DNA of 53,023 nucleotides from assembly GCA_024762335.1 (NCBI GenBank), contig JANTHO010000010.1:1-53023 (forward strand), read 5' to 3'. Below the pieces are notes generated by a model, which saw nothing but the letters and a program-made list of their open reading frames with translations, was not told the origin of the DNA and searched no databases. Source of the DNA: Acidimicrobiia bacterium (lineage in GTDB: Bacteria > Actinomycetota > Acidimicrobiia > Spongiisociales > UBA5794). Shown here piece by piece: positions 50,381-53,023 of this stretch. Position 1 is the first letter of the stretch. Every line of letters begins with the position of its first letter. Made by a program: the position numbers and the translations under genes.

Positions 50381-50962
50381 CTACCGTCGAAGGCCGTTGA
50401 CGAGGAAGTCTGCCGTTGCATTGGCGATGTCGTGGATTCGTTCCTTCGATCCGGGGAGATCCATCACGACACGACCTCCAACCATCATCGTCTCCTGGAT
50501 CAACCTGCCGACGACCGGTCCCGGCAGTTCGGCGAACTCCCCGGACGCGATACCGGAGCGGTAGATGTCCATGACCTCGACCGACAGCGCCCGATGCGAC
50601 TCGGCGATTGCCGACTGCGCCTCGGGAGAGAGGCGCGGCACCTCCGTGTGAAGAATCAGGCCGAGATGATCGGTGCCAACGAACTCGACGAACTTCACCG
50701 TCAACGATCGCAGCCGTTCGGCTGAGGGGAGATCGCGATCAACATCACCGAGCACCTCGTCGATGAGAGCGGGGAGATCGCGTTGCACGAGTTGGACGAG
50801 GAGATCCTCTTTGGAGGCGAAGTGTTCGTAGAAGGTCGTTCGGCCGATGTCCGCCTCGGCGGAGATGTCCGCATGCGACGTCTCTTCGTATCCCAGCTCC
50901 CGGAACAAGCGCGCTGCCGCATCGAACAGCTGGTCCTTGGTCGAGTCGGCACGATGGGTCAC
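50381..50962 (-). CDS. TetR-family transcriptional regulator
   Basis: 193 residues from a GTG at 50962, which overlaps the cofH stop (GTGA) and has GGAGAGA just upstream. The N-terminal helix-turn-helix (about 8-54) reads KDQLFDAAARLFRELGYEETS followed by IGRTTFYEHFASKEDLL, the TetR signature. The ligand-binding part is helical and not diagnostic. Coupling to cofH suggests it is part of the F420 operon, but whether it regulates F420 genes is unknown. Confidence 0.88.
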   Translation of the reverse strand: MTHRADSTKDQLFDAAARLFRELGYEETSHADISAEADIGRTTFYEHFASKEDLLVQLVQRDLPALIDEVLGDVDRDLPSAERLRSLTVKFVEFVGTDHLGLILHTEVPRLSPEAQSAIAESHRALSVEVMDIYRSGIASGEFAELPGPVVGRLIQETMMVGGRVVMDLPGSKERIHDIANATADFLVNGLRR

Positions 50963-52842
50963 AAGCTCTCTCCAACGAGTCGGATTGTTGGAGCGGAACG
51001 GTAGAGCGTCGTGCGTTGCTGCGGCGTTCGACCGATCGATTCGATTGCGGTAATGAAACTCGCGGCATCCATCATGGTCCCGTGCGAGGCTCCGGCAGCA
51101 GCAGAGATGTACTCGTCCATCAACGTGCCCCCGAGATCGTTCGCTCCGGCGTTGAGGAGGGTCAGTCCGGACTCGAGTCCGATCTTCACCCACGACGCCT
51201 GGATGTTGTCGATCAGCCCGTCGAAGGCGATCCGCGACACCGCATGGACGAGAACGACCTCGTCCCAGGTGGGACCGGGCCGTGCCCGTCCGCGCACGTA
51301 GATCGGCGCGCCCATGTGGACGAACGGCAGCGGGACGAATTCCGTGAATCCCCCCGTGCGCTGTTGGATGCTCCGGAGAACTTCAATGTGGTTCGCCCAT
51401 GAGGCCGTGTCGTCGATGTGGCCGAACATCATTGTGGCGGTCGATCGGAGTCCGAGATCGTGAGCGACGAGCATCACTTCCGCCCACTGCGCCGTTCGGA
51501 TCTTGTCGGGGCACAGGTGCTCGCGGATCCGGTCGTCCAGGATCTCCGCTGCCGTGCCGGGCAAGGTCCCGAGACCGGCATCGCGGAGCGTCGCGAGGAA
51601 CTCGCGAACCGGGATGCCCAGGGTCGTAGCCCCCTGCCAGACCTCGAGCGGAGTGAATCCGTGGATGTGCATTCCCGGCACGGCTTCCTTGATCGCTTCG
51701 ACGACCGTCAGGTAGAACTCCCCGGTGAAGTCGGGATGGATCCCTCCCTGGAGACACACCTCGGTCGCCCCGCGGCTCCAGGCATCGACCGCTCGCTCCA
51801 CGACATGTGGAATCGTGAGCAGATAGGGGTCTTCCCGCAGGTTCAGCGAGCGGGGACCTTTCGAGAATGCGCAGAAGCCGCAGCGGTAGGAGCACTGGTT
51901 CGTGTAATTGATGTTGCGGTTGACGACGAACGACACGGTGTCCCCGTTGGCGCGTTGTCTGAGGATGTCGGCTACCGACGCGATCGCATCGACTTCCGTT
52001 CCTCTCGATTCGAACAGCCGTTGGACCTCGTCGCGTGTCGGGCGGTTCCCTTCGAGGGACCGGTCAAGGATGCCGCGAAGTTCCGCACCGATCGCGTCCC
52101 CGCCCCCGAGGTGCGCGTCGCTTGCCCACGCCTCATCACTCCACTGGGCCGAGAACCGTCCCGGCGGATGTGGAGCGGGGAGGTCTCTGCCGATCGCCCA
52201 TCCCGTGCGCGGCCGGGCTGCTCCTGATGCGTCGACGAGGTCGAGATAGGCCTTGAACTGACCGGGTTGCAGATGCCGTCGCACGGTGTCGACCGACAGT
52301 CCGATCGGCAGTGCCGTCCGCTCGACGAGCGGGTACGGGCAAACATCTCGAAGTTGCCCGAGCGTCTCGCTGTCCCATCCACGGAGCAAGAGATCGGTCG
52401 CGCCTTCTTCTATGGCAGCGAGGGCCTCCTCGACCGTGTCAACGAAGACCGACACCCGCGGGTCGATGCCGGGTAGTTCAGCCAAACGGGCACCTGCGGC
52501 AACGCGGCTCCGCCCCACGCGATAGAAGGCCGCCTGGGTGCGTGCGAGCCCATCGATCGTCGCCGCACGATCGGCTCCGTCGACGATCGTCAGTCGCCAC
52601 CCGGGAACGCCCTCTTCGCCGAGGGTGAGCGCCGCCTTCGCATCGACCGAGAAGGCGTCGGCTCCCGTGTCCTCCGACGTCCCAGAGACGCACAAAAGGC
52701 CGCCGGCGTGGGCGGCTTCTACGTCTGTCTCCGACGGAGCTTCGACCTCGGCCGCCGTCGAGCCCTCCCGGTATCGCGTGGTCGCCCAGTCTTCGGTAAC
52801 CGCGTCCGCCGGTCGCATGCGGACGAAGGTGATTTCGTTCAT
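50959..52842 (-). CDS. cofH: CofH (7,8-didemethyl-8-hydroxy-5-deazariboflavin synthase subunit 2) with long N-terminal extension
   Basis: 627 residues. The C-terminal part (about 275-627) is CofH, a radical SAM enzyme that joins a tyrosine-derived fragment to the pyrimidine to make the F420 core; its cluster cysteines are 317, 321 and 324 (CSYRCGFC). The N-terminal part (1 to about 275) is unlike CofG: no CX3CX2C, but alternating strands and helices in LLCVSG, WRLTIVDG and RVSVFVDTVEEAL. CofG is a separate gene just upstream, so this is not the fused FbiC of mycobacteria. The ATG at 52842 overlaps the cofG stop (ATGA), and the GTG of the TetR gene overlaps its stop. The extension's role is unknown. 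Confidence 0.85.
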   Translation of the reverse strand: MNEITFVRMRPADAVTEDWATTRYREGSTAAEVEAPSETDVEAAHAGGLLCVSGTSEDTGADAFSVDAKAALTLGEEGVPGWRLTIVDGADRAATIDGLARTQAAFYRVGRSRVAAGARLAELPGIDPRVSVFVDTVEEALAAIEEGATDLLLRGWDSETLGQLRDVCPYPLVERTALPIGLSVDTVRRHLQPGQFKAYLDLVDASGAARPRTGWAIGRDLPAPHPPGRFSAQWSDEAWASDAHLGGGDAIGAELRGILDRSLEGNRPTRDEVQRLFESRGTEVDAIASVADILRQRANGDTVSFVVNRNINYTNQCSYRCGFCAFSKGPRSLNLREDPYLLTIPHVVERAVDAWSRGATEVCLQGGIHPDFTGEFYLTVVEAIKEAVPGMHIHGFTPLEVWQGATTLGIPVREFLATLRDAGLGTLPGTAAEILDDRIREHLCPDKIRTAQWAEVMLVAHDLGLRSTATMMFGHIDDTASWANHIEVLRSIQQRTGGFTEFVPLPFVHMGAPIYVRGRARPGPTWDEVVLVHAVSRIAFDGLIDNIQASWVKIGLESGLTLLNAGANDLGGTLMDEYISAAAGASHGTMMDAASFITAIESIGRTPQQRTTLYRSAPTIRLVGESL

Positions 52843-53023
52843 GTGGTCTTCATCTCCTCGATGAGAGCGTACCCTCGGTCGTCGGTCACGGAGACAAGAC
52901 GTGAGAGAACCGCCGGATCGATCCACTCGGGGGCGATGAACTCCGGATACACGGGCATCCGCGGTCGCAGATCGAATCCCGCTCGTGCCGTCACCGACTC
53001 GAGTCGATCGAGATGTGGCCACG
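52839..53023 (-). CDS. cofG: CofG, partial (3' end)
   Basis: The last 60 codons of a gene that enters from outside the window. The translated end includes HLDRLESVTARAGFDLRPRM, then VYPEFIAPEWIDPAVL and DDRGYALIEEM, matching the C-terminus of CofG (or the CofG half of FbiC), the radical SAM partner of CofH. Its TGA at 52841-52839 overlaps the cofH ATG. No catalytic motif is in the visible part, so the identification rests on this C-terminal pattern and its place beside cofH. Confidence 0.75.
   Translation of the reverse strand, partial: WPHLDRLESVTARAGFDLRPRMPVYPEFIAPEWIDPAVLSRLVSVTDDRGYALIEEMKTT

Noticed and set aside
50959-53022. A fused FbiC of 687 codons
   Set aside because: The frame before 52842 is not CofG. 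CofG is read in another frame and ends at 52839, overlapping a normal cofH start.

Overview
The window is a GC-rich bacterial chromosome segment that reads as Actinomycetota, possibly the Acidimicrobiia. The class is inferred from gene content and not tested. Supporting signs are a coenzyme F420 biosynthesis locus (cofG-cofH) with an F420-type flavin-independent reductase, a BTAD regulator, an LCP ligase, an Abhydrolase_9 protein, a DUF5996 protein, a furA-katG pair and several probable leaderless starts. Nearly all of the sequence is packed chromosomal genes. No prophage, insertion sequence or CRISPR array is visible.

Layout. 0-4 kb: a 1121-residue BTAD/pseudokinase/STAND regulator, then the RNase P RNA gene. 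4-15 kb: mixed housekeeping and envelope genes, including a duplicated-motif membrane protein, an acyltransferase, an aquaporin, an F420-linked oxidoreductase, a lipoprotein, two half-size TauE/SafE permease genes, a zinc-ribbon coiled-coil protein, MsrA, tRNA-Val and a dienelactone hydrolase. 15-19 kb: a surface polysaccharide locus in which a Wzx-like flippase is fused to a priming phosphoglycosyl transferase, divergent from an LCP ligase. 19-23 kb: a PspC/toast-rack envelope-stress module with a PspC-containing histidine kinase, a LuxR-type regulator and a YvlD-like protein. 23-31 kb: lipid and ion genes, with inorganic pyrophosphatase directly upstream of, and in frame with, a P-type ATPase, plus a PadR regulator with a near-consensus promoter. 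31-35 kb: a large HrpA helicase. 35-41 kb: a BMP-type nucleoside ABC transporter operon ending in surE. 41-44.5 kb: FadN and FadA beta-oxidation enzymes. 45-50 kb: an oxidative-stress block (OsmC, class I fumarase, furA-katG). 50-53 kb: tRNA(CAU), a TetR regulator and cofH, with the 3' end of cofG at the window edge.

Several intergenic regions carry structured repeats. One long element has two inverted copies (about 34.8-35.15 kb and 44.6-45.04 kb) that bracket the nucleoside-uptake and beta-oxidation block. A separate inverted-repeat element sits at 7.69-7.91 kb. Two kinds of degenerate seven-base repeats form hairpins at 22.7 kb and 50.2 kb, and the 50.2 kb kind recurs at base 1.

The observations most worth following up are the flippase-phosphoglycosyl transferase fusion, the in-frame TAG between pyrophosphatase and P-type ATPase with conserved ATPase sequence lying before the first usual start codon, the CofH protein with an unexplained N-terminal half, the pseudokinase inserted in a BTAD-STAND regulator, and the repeat families. 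I did not find a complete novel defence or mobile system.
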